Shown here: piece by piece, positions 20,865 through 30,919 of the stretch
How positions within the stretch are numbered: the first letter of the stretch is position 1
Layout of the letters: each line of letters opens with the position of its first letter
Assembly (NCBI GenBank): GCA_039566865.1
Contig: CM076943.1
Span: 29,830,663-29,894,662 of the forward strand
Direction of reading: 5' to 3'
Source of the DNA: Aurelia coerulea
Lineage: Eukaryota > Cnidaria > Scyphozoa > Semaeostomeae > Ulmaridae
Length of the DNA: 64,000 bases
Program-made: the position numbers and the translations under genes
Notes under the pieces: model-generated
What the model was told of the DNA's origin: nothing
Database searches by the model: none
The model's input: only the letters and a program-made list of their open reading frames with translations

Positions 20865-21458
20865 CTCGTGATAGTAAATCGGTCATTGGAAAGGAATTCT
20901 TGAGTACCCTTACGAAAATTGAAAATGGCTACTAGGTTACAATAATTACATGAATTCTTTTTTTTTCAATCGTTAGAACGGATCCCCCTCTGCAGTTTGT
21001 AGCGTGCTCAGACAAATATCTCATTTGGAGCCGAGATTGTATTCATATTCCGGTCGACGAATATTGACCTTCGCTCAAACATTGATAAAATTTGCTACAA
21101 ATAAGATATAAGGATAAAAATCTCAGCGAGTATCGATATTGCCCTAAGAAATAACCTGAACACTTCCCTTCTTTTACATATCAAAATCGCAGGCGATTTT
21201 CAGCGATTTCTATCTTCTGTCAGACCTGTCACTTGGGCCTTAGTTTCTCACCGATCAAAACTCATACGCTGCGCTGGCCCCAATAAGGCTAAATGATCCA
21301 CTTACCAATGACTCAAGCATCAATTTGACTCCATTTGAAATTCAATGTCTCCAAATTTTATTTAAAAACATCGAGTCTTGAGCAACTTCTGCAAATTTGT
21401 TTCGTTCCAACTTTCTCTGCAAGCGCGAGTAACCTGCTCAAGTATTGCATTGCTAGGT

Positions 21459-21643
21459 GAAGGTGAAGGTGAAGTTGCGTTTTACAGCGTCAAGCGCTGG
21501 GATCGCAGAAATAGAGCAGACCTAATCGAGTCCGCGACCCCTGTCATGACGCTCAAGTGATGGGGTCCTACCGGGTGTCGAACCCACTCCGCCTGACTGT
21601 TCTGGCTGCAAAGTCAGAGGATTACACCACTGCGCCACAACAA
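21459..21643 (-). mobile_element. tRNA-derived SINE, copy 1
   Basis: On the minus strand the head is tRNA-like: A box TGGCGCAGTGG (plus 21627-21637) and B box GGTTCGACACC (plus 21574-21584), about 42 bp apart, the internal RNA polymerase III promoter. A TTTGCAGCC segment recalls a Cys-type anticodon arm. The 3' tail is a short CTTCAC repeat. CTAGGT is duplicated at 21453-21458 and 21644-21649. Confidence 0.85.
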
Positions 21644-21771
21644 CTAGGTTATCGTGATAGAAAGTACACCGATTCGACGCAGTTGCAGGGCCGCATTTAA
21701 GTCTGTTGGGGCCCTGGGCCCAAAACTGGTTGGGGCCCCTTAGAATATACCTAAAAAATTTTTTTCATAGT

Positions 21772-21961
21772 GAAGGTGAAGGTGAAGTTGCGTTTTTCAG
21801 CGCCAAGCGCTGGGATCGCAGAAATAGAGCAGACCTAATCGAGTCCGCGACCCCTTGTCATGACAATCAAGTGGTGGGTCCTACCATACCAGGTATTGAA
21901 CCCACGCCGCCTGACTGTTCTGGCTGCAAAGTCAGAGGATTACACCACCACTGCGCCACAA
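21772..21961 (-). mobile_element. tRNA-derived SINE, copy 2
   Basis: Very similar to copy 1 and in the same orientation, with the same tRNA-like head and CTTCAC-type tail, plus a few small insertions. CATAGT is duplicated at 21766-21771 and 21962-21967. The B box is altered (GGTTCAATACC). Confidence 0.85.
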
Positions 21962-22220
21962 CATAGTACTCGCGATACCCTGTTAGCATGTATGCCATGT
22001 ATGGGTAAGGCCACCAGATTCAGCCGTAGCCAAGCAAGTTAATATTAACTAAACATTTTGAAAGGGGAAAATTCGAAGAAATTAGTAAACTTGTACAAAT
22101 ATAAACTCGGCACAATCCCAAAAAAACTCCCCTTTGTCCAATGGTTTTTCATGAGTTTCGTCTTGCCTTCACTGCTGCAAAATTTCGGATGATATTCTTG
22201 GGGTCTAAAAACCTCACGAC

Positions 22221-22500
22221 AGTGGCGTGGCCAGGGTAAATTAAATAAGGGCAAGGAAAGGAGGGGTCTGGGGGCAAAGCCCCCGGAAAATTTTTGGGAC
22301 TACGCCCTTTACTTTGGCTCAGAATGCATCTCCTAATATCATGCTTGCCATTAGCGACAAGGAAAACTTAATATTCTGTGACGGTTATCCTACAAAATGC
22401 CAGTGCTAAAATGGAAGTTTTGACATTTCTCAGAAAGGTCTTTCCCAGCCTATACCCAACTTTGGACAAAAGTGGGGGCAATCCCCCCCCCCCCCCCTCG
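22221..22500 (+). mobile_element. hAT-like element fragment
   Basis: Starts CAGTGGCGTGGCCAGGG and contains the hairpin GGGGGCAAAGCCCCC followed by the module ACTACGCCCTTTACTTTGGCTCAGAATGCATCTCC, shared in pieces with 9600-10010 and 32330-32520. It ends in a C run with no partner end, so it is probably truncated. Confidence 0.55.
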
Positions 22501-23567
22501 TGCCTCTGGACATCAAAAATTTGCTGCCATTCATTAGGCAAAAGGTAACAACGCGCTCTTGTGACATTGTGAACCTTAGTTGACACCTGACTCATGACCC
22601 TTTCAGCATGGAGAAACTTCTTTCACTGGAGGAAACTCTGCATGGCAAAGTGAAGTGCGGTCATTGCATTGAGCAACAATTTAAGTGCGGTTATTGCCTT
22701 TGGGAAGTTGCAGCTTCATCTCCTTTCACAATTTGCTCTAATAGATCATCCGAAAAAGGCTTTTACGTTCCATGGGGTTGTCGCCTCTTTAATTTCTTTC
22801 TTTTTTTATGGACTTCGGCTTCGGTATCAACGAGATTCCTCCTTTTATCGAGGAACTTTTCGAGAGGCCTTTTTAACAATCATTTCAAACACAAGAGTGA
22901 AATCAACAGCACTTCATAGGCTTTTTCAAATTTTGCTCGGGGCCCCCTAGATTTAAGAATTCTAGGGGGCCCCTGGGCCCGGGCCCAGTGGGCCCATGGG
23001 TAAATGCGTCACTGCGCAGTTGATGCACTCGTGAACAATTTTGGCACGTCTGTCTTTTTAAACAAAATTTGGAGACATTAATTGAAAATGAAGTCAAATT
23101 TAAGCCTGAGTCATTGGTCAGTGAATCATTTAGCCCAATAATGCAAACGAAGCCTTATTGGGGCCAACGTACGAGTTTTAATCGGTGAGAAGCTAAGGCC
23201 TTTGATGACAGTTCTGACAGAAATTGCTGAAAATCGCCTGCAATTTTGATATGTAAAAGAAGGGAAAGTGTTTAGGTTATTTCTTAAGGTAATATCCATA
23301 ATCGCTGAGATTTTTATTCTAATATCTTATTCGTAGCGAATTTTATCAATGATTTAACGAAGGTCAGTATTCGTCGACCGGAAAATGAATACAATTTCGG
23401 CTCCAAATGAGATATTTTTCTGAGCACGCTACAAGCTGCAGAGGGGCATCCTTTCTAACGATTTTTCAAAAAAGAATCTATTTGATTATAGTAACCTAGT
23501 AGCTATTTCAAATTTCGTGAGGATACTCAAGAATTCCCTTCCAACGACCGACTTGATATCACGAGGC

Positions 23568-24063
23568 AGGGCTTGAAAATTGCCAGAAAATTTTTTACGA
23601 AAATGGTTCGCAAGAAATTTTCCACTCTTTCGCAGGAAATTTTTGGCATATTCTGGCATATTCCTCATTGTCATGTTATTTTCTTGTTCTTAATTTCTTT
23701 TATTTGCAACACAATTTTCGCGGTCTTACCACTATTTGATACTATTTCTACAATACAAATACCGGTGAACCAAACTAATCTTCAAAAGCTAGATCATAGG
23801 TAGCTTTCTGAGAAAAAAAAGTTATTGAAAATTGTTTGTAACACCGTTTATTCAAAAGACTTAAGTATCTTTTGAGTTGTTGCATAGGCACTTCGAGCTA
23901 TGATTACTGTTCGAAAAACGAGATTTAAAGGAAATTTCGAATCCATTATTTCTCATTTGCAGTGAAGTAATCAAGACTCCTTTTCCAGTCACCATTTTGT
24001 GAAAACATATCGCAAGAGGTAGACTCAAAACTAAAAACATTCTTCCACAATCTAAACTATGTG
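23568..24063. other. Unassigned spacer
   Basis: AT-rich, with no gene and no recognised element. Confidence 0.4.
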
Positions 24064-24132
24064 TAGCCTGATAACCAGACCCTACTAAGGAAAAGTACTA
24101 CTTTTTCTTAGTAGGGTCTGGTTATCAGGCTA
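24064..24132. repeat. Palindrome next to a LINE fragment
   Basis: About 30 bp on each side pair (TAGCCTGATAACCAGACCCT ... AGGGTCTGGTTATCAGGCTA) with one or two mismatches and a tiny loop. It directly precedes the first recognisable LINE codons. Confidence 0.85.
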
Positions 24133-25875
24133 AGCTACGCGAGGTTTACCATGCGCTGGTTGAAAGTCTCCTCCGATATGGAAATGTTATCTGGGGTAGC
24201 CTGCCCAATACGAAGCTGCAAACGCTTCAGCGTCTTCAGAATAGGGCCTTCTCAATTATTCAAAATGCTAGAATAAAGGACCCCTGGATCAATAATGGGC
24301 TGAACGTTGATCAGATCATCTATTTTGATAGATCTATCATTACACACGAAATAGTCAACAAGCAGTGTTATGAGAGCCTCTGGAACAAGTATAGTCAGAG
24401 GAATGAAATTTCTAGGTATAACACAAGAAACCATAGAAATCTCGACATCCCAAAGTTTAAACTTGAGTGTACAAAAAAGGTTTCCACCTTTCCGGGTTTA
24501 AGGCTTGGAATGAAATACCAATCGAAATAAGGGAAATCCCCTCACTCTATCAGTTTAAAAGAAAATTAAAAACGCAGTGGCGTCGTGGCCGGGGGGGCCA
24601 GGGGGAGCCATGGCCCCCCCTGTGAAAATGTTGTCGGAAAATTCGTCAGTTTTCCATTCTTGTCGGAAAATCGAAAAAAATTGAATTAATCCATTTTCCT
24701 TACATAGCTACTTTATGGCAATCGAAATGTATACATGAAATATCACTTTTTCGATCGCAAAAACTTAGTTTTTGATGAAAAAGTAGGTTTTTCGACAAAA
24801 AACTAGGTCCTTCGTTCGTTTTTCTGCAAAAAATTCCTTTTTCAATCGAAAGAAAGTGTGTTTTCTATTGGAAAAATAGACACATTAGGCGCAAAAAGTT
24901 TCTGACGAATAAATTTCAGACAAATGCTTTCGGTCAAAACATTCTTGGACTTTTTCCCCGAAAATTCGGTCGTCTTACCTACATTTTGGTGACTAAAAAC
25001 GATACATTTACAATTTATTTTGCACGTTTCATACCTAAAAAATGTCATGCAATTATGGTTTGTGCATTAAGCTTTCAATGAGTTGCTCATCAGAATTTGC
25101 ACAAGTGAATATTGTTGAGGAAGATGGAAATGATTACTAAGATGAGATTACTTTCAGTTTCTGTAAACGGATGCGTATAGAAATGAAGATTTATATCAAG
25201 CTATCATGCTGCTATCTAAAATTTGAAAACGATCTATTTTTCAGTGCTTCTAAGGTCATTTTTTTCGAAATTTCCCATGAAAAACCAATAGTAGATTCTT
25301 CAAAATAGGGGCGTTTTGCAACGATCTAAAGGGCGTGGTCACAGAAAATTTTCCCGGGGGCAAGCCCCCGGACCCCCAGTTTTCCACCCTCCTTGCACAT
25401 ATAGCTTCAGCCTCACTTTCATCACCAATCACGTCTCAACAACAGCCTCACCTCCAACAAGAAACGCCTCTTAACAGGACTGCTGTGTCCCTTTCAAAAA
25501 TTCTTCGCTATTATGGAACTTTTATATGACAAAAGTTCTTGCCATTTTGCCACTTTTTGTTCGTTACATTCCTGCTTAATTTTTGTCGGAAAAATGTCTC
25601 TTTGTCGGAAAATTATGACCCTTGGCCCCCCCCTAAAATCATGCTCCCACGACGCCACTGTAAAAACGCATTTAAAGAGCTCAATAAACCCTAACTAAAA
25701 CACGACTCCCAGGAAGATCAGATCTCAGCCTGGATCCAATCTTAGCTAATACCAAATTTTAAATTTTGTTTTTCATTATTCATTCAACGTTTGTAACTTT
25801 TGTAGTTTGATTTTGTACTGATGGGATATCGTGTAAAAATATGAATAGATAAAAAAATAATAATAATAATAATTG
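24133..25875 (+). pseudogene. 5'-truncated LINE with an inserted hAT-like element
   Basis: 24140-24560 translates as the C-terminal part of a LINE reverse transcriptase (LVESLLRYGNVIWGSL, then a TRNHRNLDIPK motif), with a frameshift near 24500. It resumes after the hAT-like insertion at 25669 (LKTHLKS-like end) and runs into a 3' tail of AATAAT repeats at about 25855-25875. This tail is typical of a LINE 3' end. The remnant at 62900-63290 is of a related type. Confidence 0.8.
24575..25660. mobile_element. hAT-like non-autonomous element, copy B (1086 bp)
   Basis: Ends CAGTGGCGTCGTGG / CCACGACGCCACTG, with the exact 8-bp duplication TAAAAACG at 24567-24574 and 25661-25668. The left 500 bp match copy A (16177) closely. 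The right half (25083-25600) is different and includes a GGGGGCAAGCCCCCGG hairpin at 25357. It has no transposase. Confidence 0.92.
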
Positions 25876-26019
25876 CAGTCATCTGGGGAAATTTGTTGTT
25901 TGAAAGGCGATCGATATCTGTTCCTTATTCAAAAATCGTGCTCAGGTATTAATTTAAAGATTTCTCATCATTGCGCAAAACAGCGTAAATCGCAGTTATC
26001 GGCTTATAAGGGTGTGGCA

Positions 26020-26337
26020 CCCAGGGGGGGGGTACTTGACTTAGATTTGTTAGGGGGTGAGCCCACAAACAAAACTTTTACCCTGCTCCAGAATTTTTCG
26101 ATGAAAATGATAACCTGTTCCTGAAAAACATGGTGAAAAGTGTACTCCAGAACCCGGAATTTGACCGAAAAACGATCCGATCTAACAAAATATTCCTTTT
26201 TGACATGTTTTGACAACCTGCTCTAGAAAATTGCCTCATTTTGATACCCTGTGCTAGAGAAAATTGGTGAAAACGATCCCTTAAAAACGGCACATCCCCG
26301 TCGGACAAATATACTAAGTACCCCCCCTCCCCTCCGG
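26020..26337. mobile_element. Small G-rich-ended element with 9-bp duplication
   Basis: Inverted ends CCCAGGGGGGGGGTACTT and (reversed) CCGGAGGGGAGGGGGGGTACTT. GGTGTGGCA is duplicated exactly at 26011-26019 and 26338-26346. A deleted relative may lie at 17850-17932. Class is uncertain; a 9-bp duplication suggests Mutator-like. Confidence 0.75.
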
Positions 26338-26346
26338 GGTGTGGCA

Positions 26347-28054
26347 ATGAGCTCGACAAAGTTTCTGGTGACCAGAGGCTGTATGGAGTGTAACATTTTT
26401 TCATGACCGAAAAAGATTTCTCCATCAAGTGCTGAGCACCATTAATTATTTGTTGTCCACCAGGTGGCAAAACCGCTAGTATATAGCAGAAGTGCATAAT
26501 TTTAGGGGTCCAGGGGCATGCACCCTTGGAAAACTTTTGTAAATATGACCTCTAAAATGCCCGGGATACATTTAGTGCTCCCTTTTTCAAGGCAGTTTGC
26601 CACGCAGCCGAGTTGCAGAAATATGAGCTAGAAATAGAGAAATAGAGATCATTGAACATTAGACGCTGATATCCGTCTAGAAACTTTCTCTGCGAGGGGA
26701 ATCAGCCCGAGTTTGAAGGAGGCAACTTGCAGAGGGAGTACCAAAAGTACAAGAGAACATAGAAGCACAACGAAAGCTCGAGCAAATGTTTGGGCTTCTG
26801 GTTACGAAAATTATTTAGTGTTTTACTAAACAAGAGCCCAAATTTAGAAGCTATGATTAAACAAACCTGACCTGATTTTTTTTCAAAGCCCGTTTCAAGT
26901 TATGAAGTGAAGTAAGAAGAAAGAGATTGGATACAAAAAGCACTACTGAATCTTTCTACACACTGGGGCCTTTTGCACCTCTTTCCATGGATCACTAACT
27001 TATGAACATCTTGAACGGAACACAACAGGTTCAAAATGCTGCAAAACACGAACTATTCATTCAATTTCAGCTGTCTTCCAAGCTGGTTAGGAAAATCACT
27101 AGTTTTTCCACCAAACAACGCCTAAGTTGTAAACTTGTCCAATTATTTTTGAAGAAATTGAAAGGAACTGAAGTTGCTTCACTATAAGGGGCGAAATTCC
27201 TGTCAGGGAAAGGTGGTCAAGCTCAGGGGCGCATATTAGGGCGGTGTGGGGTGAGACACCCCCTTACATTTTCTTAGTTGGTCTAAAATTTTTCTCGTCA
27301 GGAAAAGTCGGTCAACGACAAAGCTGGGATTGTTTGAATCCAAATTGGTCCGATTTTGAATATTTTACGCAAAGGCCTACTCTGACGACAACTAGAATAT
27401 TTACGAGTCAAGCTTGATTGGGAGAGTCGTTCTGAACCAAAGAAGAGGATGGGATTTTTAAAAGATTTCCTTAGATGTATCGCAGAATTGCCCAGGACTA
27501 CATACATTGTTAGGAGCAAGGGATCATGGGATTGTGAGAAACTTCTTAGACAAAGCAAAAGGTGTTTTTGGGCAAAGGTTGTCCCAAAGGTAAAATAATG
27601 TTACAAATACTAAAAGTTTCCAATCTGGCACTTTTGGTGCCGGTGGTATGGTGGTATAGTTGTGCTGTGCGGTATTTTGAAATAGACAAAATCGGCTAAG
27701 GTTTGTTACCACCAATTTCAAGACATGTGATCAATCCCTTCATAAAACATCTTTGACTTCTCTAACATATTTCGTGCCATGCAAAGTTGTGCCATAAGTG
27801 CAGAAAGTAGCGTAATGCTTAAAACTTGTGAAGAGTATGGTCACATGCGGCACGGCGTCACTGAAAGTTGGTATCAGTCACACCGGGTCGACCCAGTCGA
27901 GATGCCTTTGGCATATGCCTATGGCTCGAACCAGACAAAATAGTTCAAAATTCACTCGATTCGGCGCGGCGCGGCACGACTTATTAATCGGGCCTAAAAA
28001 TCATGAGAGAAAGACTATGTGCGTTTATTAAAAGCTCAATTGGGAATTTATGTA
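26347..28054. other. Gene-free stretch
   Basis: No gene is seen. Short G/C-rich fragments (26505, 27225) look like decayed element ends. The rest is AT-rich. Confidence 0.45.
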
Positions 28055-29764
28055 ACATTGCGTCGCAGAATGTTGCTCGACTTGCAATTGCCTAAGGGGT
28101 ACAAGTTTTTTTTATTCAAATATTAAATTTTGCAAGATACTTTACATTATACTACACCTAATTCTAATTACTATACGACACTGCAGGTACGATACCATGG
28201 GGAGCGAAAGACTATGACTTCCCCATGGCCAATACCTAAAAACACGGAACGTTAAACCGTATACAGTCACACTACGAAACATACGAGACAAACATTTATA
28301 AATTAAAGGATACTTTCCTAGATTCTGTTTCACTCCAGATGTCAGGTCGGGGTTGCGATGAATGTGTTGATGCTACGAGTGCAACTCATTTGATGTAGAT
28401 TGAGGTAAGTAAAATGCCTGACCATCTGATGTGAAACAGAATTTACAAGGAATAGAAACACTAACGATCGGCTAACGATACAACGATACGGGACTTGGTG
28501 ATTGCTTAGTACATGGCTGAATTCTCAGTAGGTCTTAATCAAACCGACCAGTTTCGAGGAGGAAGCGTAAAGTTAATTCGATTACATTTCTGTGCAATTC
28601 TAGACACCAAAACAACTCACAAACCAAGAAATCTTTCAAGTTTAACTGCGTATCTGACAGAAAACATGGACGGAATGTGACTCACAAATGAAACGAAAAT
28701 AAGTTATGCTAAAGAATGACCGCGATAAACTTATAATTACATGATTCAAGATTGTGGCGAAGTTACAATATGATTAGTTCGTATCATGAAAAAGTTGATT
28801 TAGATTCTTGCTTGGATTATAAGTATTGAATTGAGGTCTATCAAAGCAACAAAAAGCTATATAGCGTCACAGAAAACCAAGATATTTGCACGATTGGTTT
28901 TGTGGGGATTGTGTCGAAATTACTTTTCTGAAAGTGCGAGAGAGTCCAAATGCAAAAGTATATCGTCTTCAGTGGAGCCCAAAAGAATGCGCCCCAAGAG
29001 ATATGGGTTACAAATAGTATCGATCAAAGGTGGTTTACGCTTCTATTAAAAGCGCTAACACTGCAGTCACTAAAAATCACGAAGGAAAGACTTCTTAAAC
29101 GCTTTCGCTCGGTTTTCGCAGTGTGGAATAGTCGTTATACTGAAGATCACGCCTGTATTTGAAACTCCAAATCCGTGATCACCACATGAGCAGTGGCGGC
29201 GCCAGCCTTAAAAAAGTGGAGGGGACGTAGGAAAAGGCGGGTCTGGGGGCGTAGCCCCCAGGAAAAATTTTCAGGACCACGCCTTTTTTATACTCAGGAA
29301 ACGCCCTTTTTGCCGTCAGGAAACACCCTTCTTTGTCTATCAAACTCTAAAGATACCTACCTAACCCCTCCTAAGACATTTTCTCAACGGATTTAAGCGA
29401 ATCGAAAAAGTGACCTCAGAGAAAAGTGGGGGGGGGACTTGTCCCCCCCATTCCCCCCCCCCCCCGTGGCTCCGCCACTGCACATGAGGCAAATCTTAAC
29501 CAATCAAAGACATTGAATGTGTGACATGTGAATAAAAGAAAGGATTGTGCCAACGTTGTTGCAAGAACGGCTCTTCAAACCATTGTTTTCTATTCAAGAG
29601 AACGGAAAGAAGACAAATGTGATGCGCAGAATAGCAGTAAAATCATCATTCCTGAGTTTTCCTTAGGATGTTAATTTATGAAAGAGAACCTGTTACAAAA
29701 TAGTGAAAAATTCTATTTTGGAACTGGCAAACTCGGGATCGGGAGAGGTCCTCTAAGCCAAAGT
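28055..29764 (-). repeat. Right arm of the long inverted repeat
   Basis: The reverse complement of 6375-7820, with a 290-bp hAT-like MITE inserted at 29191-29480. Differences are scattered substitutions and small indels, so the two arms are clearly diverged but still alignable throughout. Confidence 0.85.
29191..29480. mobile_element. hAT-like MITE (290 bp) in the right inverted arm
   Basis: Ends CAGTGGCGGCGCC / GGCTCCGCCACTG. CACATGAG is duplicated exactly at 29183-29190 and 29481-29488. The left arm at about 6667-6680, read in reverse, keeps the single-copy site CACATGAGGCAAAATC, a direct empty-site proof. It contains the hairpin GGGGGCGTAGCCCCCAGG. Confidence 0.93.
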
Positions 29765-30351
29765 CCATACAGCAGTATTTCAAGTATTATCATTTTCGAT
29801 TCATCACTGCACAAATTGGTCATCACTGCACCTTAGCCCTATCCAGACTGAACTTTTTGAGCTACTAGAAGACTGGAGGGGGAGGGGGCTCATTCAGCCC
29901 CCCTCTCTAAAATCGCCATTCCTTCACTTACGAAGACGAAACTCGCCACACTTGTAGCCGTGCTTATGATCTACCATTTTTCACAAAAATAATTCTAAAA
30001 ATAGATATGATGTCATAATTATTGAAGACCAACTGGCACGTGTTCACGAAAAAAATGAAAAAATCAACTTTTTTTAAATCTTTATAATTTTCCAAGATTG
30101 ATTCATGAAACCAAATTATGCCAATCAAAGCATTGTTAGATGGTGAAAATATACTTATGAAGTGAAAATTTGATTTTAGCAAATCTAAGATTGTGGATGA
30201 AAACTACTTCAATGATAAGTGATCGATGCATACTTCATTTTTTTCTTTTGAAACTTTTGTTTTCATTATTGCAAAACATGCTAACATTGTCCTTAGTCCT
30301 TTTTTTATTAATCCTTGGTTAACCCTATAGTGGTTGGGCTATCTGACACGT
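29765..30351. other. Unassigned AT-rich stretch
   Basis: No gene or clear repeat is seen apart from a G-rich run at 29876-29890. Confidence 0.4.
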
Positions 30352-30919
30352 CCTATTTTGGTTGGGGGGCAAAAAAGCCCCCCCCCCTTACCTAACTTTT
30401 GACTGGAAATAGATAGAGCAACCAGATTTGGTGTACTAATAGCCCCAGGCATGCACTTTACGAAAATATCAAAATTAACCTAAAATTAGCCGTCATTATT
30501 GCTTGGGTCAGCATTTTTCTTTGTGTGGTCAAGCAAAGTGGCAAAATCGGTCAAAATCAGGAAAAATGCGATAAAATATAAGTTGGAGCACACCTTCCAT
30601 CCAAACATGACAATTATGATAGAATACATCAAATAGCACTACCCTGCAAAACATCTTTGCAAAATTTTGCAATTTTGCTACTTTTTTCGCGAAAATTAAC
30701 ATTTGAGAAATGGCGATTTTGACAAAGTCAGTTCCAGAAAATTGTTTCCCTCCACCTTATTTGTCAAAATATTTTTATGAAACTTCTTCCGTCACTGCAC
30801 AATAAGTATAAGCAAAAAGTCAGAAAGTTTCATGGTCATAATTGTTATCCTGACAAGAGTTATAACAAAAAGTCTACTAGGGGGAGGCAAATTTGCCCCC
30901 CCCCCCAACCAAAGTAGGG
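30352..30919. mobile_element. Candidate terminal-inverted-repeat element
   Basis: The left end CCTATTTTGGTTGGGGGGC pairs with the right end reversed, CCTACTTTGGTTGGGGGGG, each followed by GCAAA. The 568-bp interior has no recognised gene. No flanking duplication could be identified, so the boundaries are tentative. Confidence 0.55.

Larger units (their letters stand above)
20865..23567. repeat. Inverted repeat with about 510-bp arms enclosing two SINEs
   Basis: Arms 20865-21375 and 23062-23567 are inverted copies at moderate identity (shared landmarks CTCATTTGGAGCCGA, TGATAAAATT, CAAAATCGCAGGCGATTTTC). The outer sequence left of 20865 is related to 59105. The 1.7-kb interior holds two SINEs, a hAT-like fragment at 22221 and otherwise unassigned DNA. 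It may be one old element or a duplication. Confidence 0.75.

Noticed and set aside
21570..21645. A true tRNA gene at the SINE head
   Set aside because: A and B boxes are present, but the acceptor and anticodon stems do not pair well and the sequence is repeated with a SINE tail.
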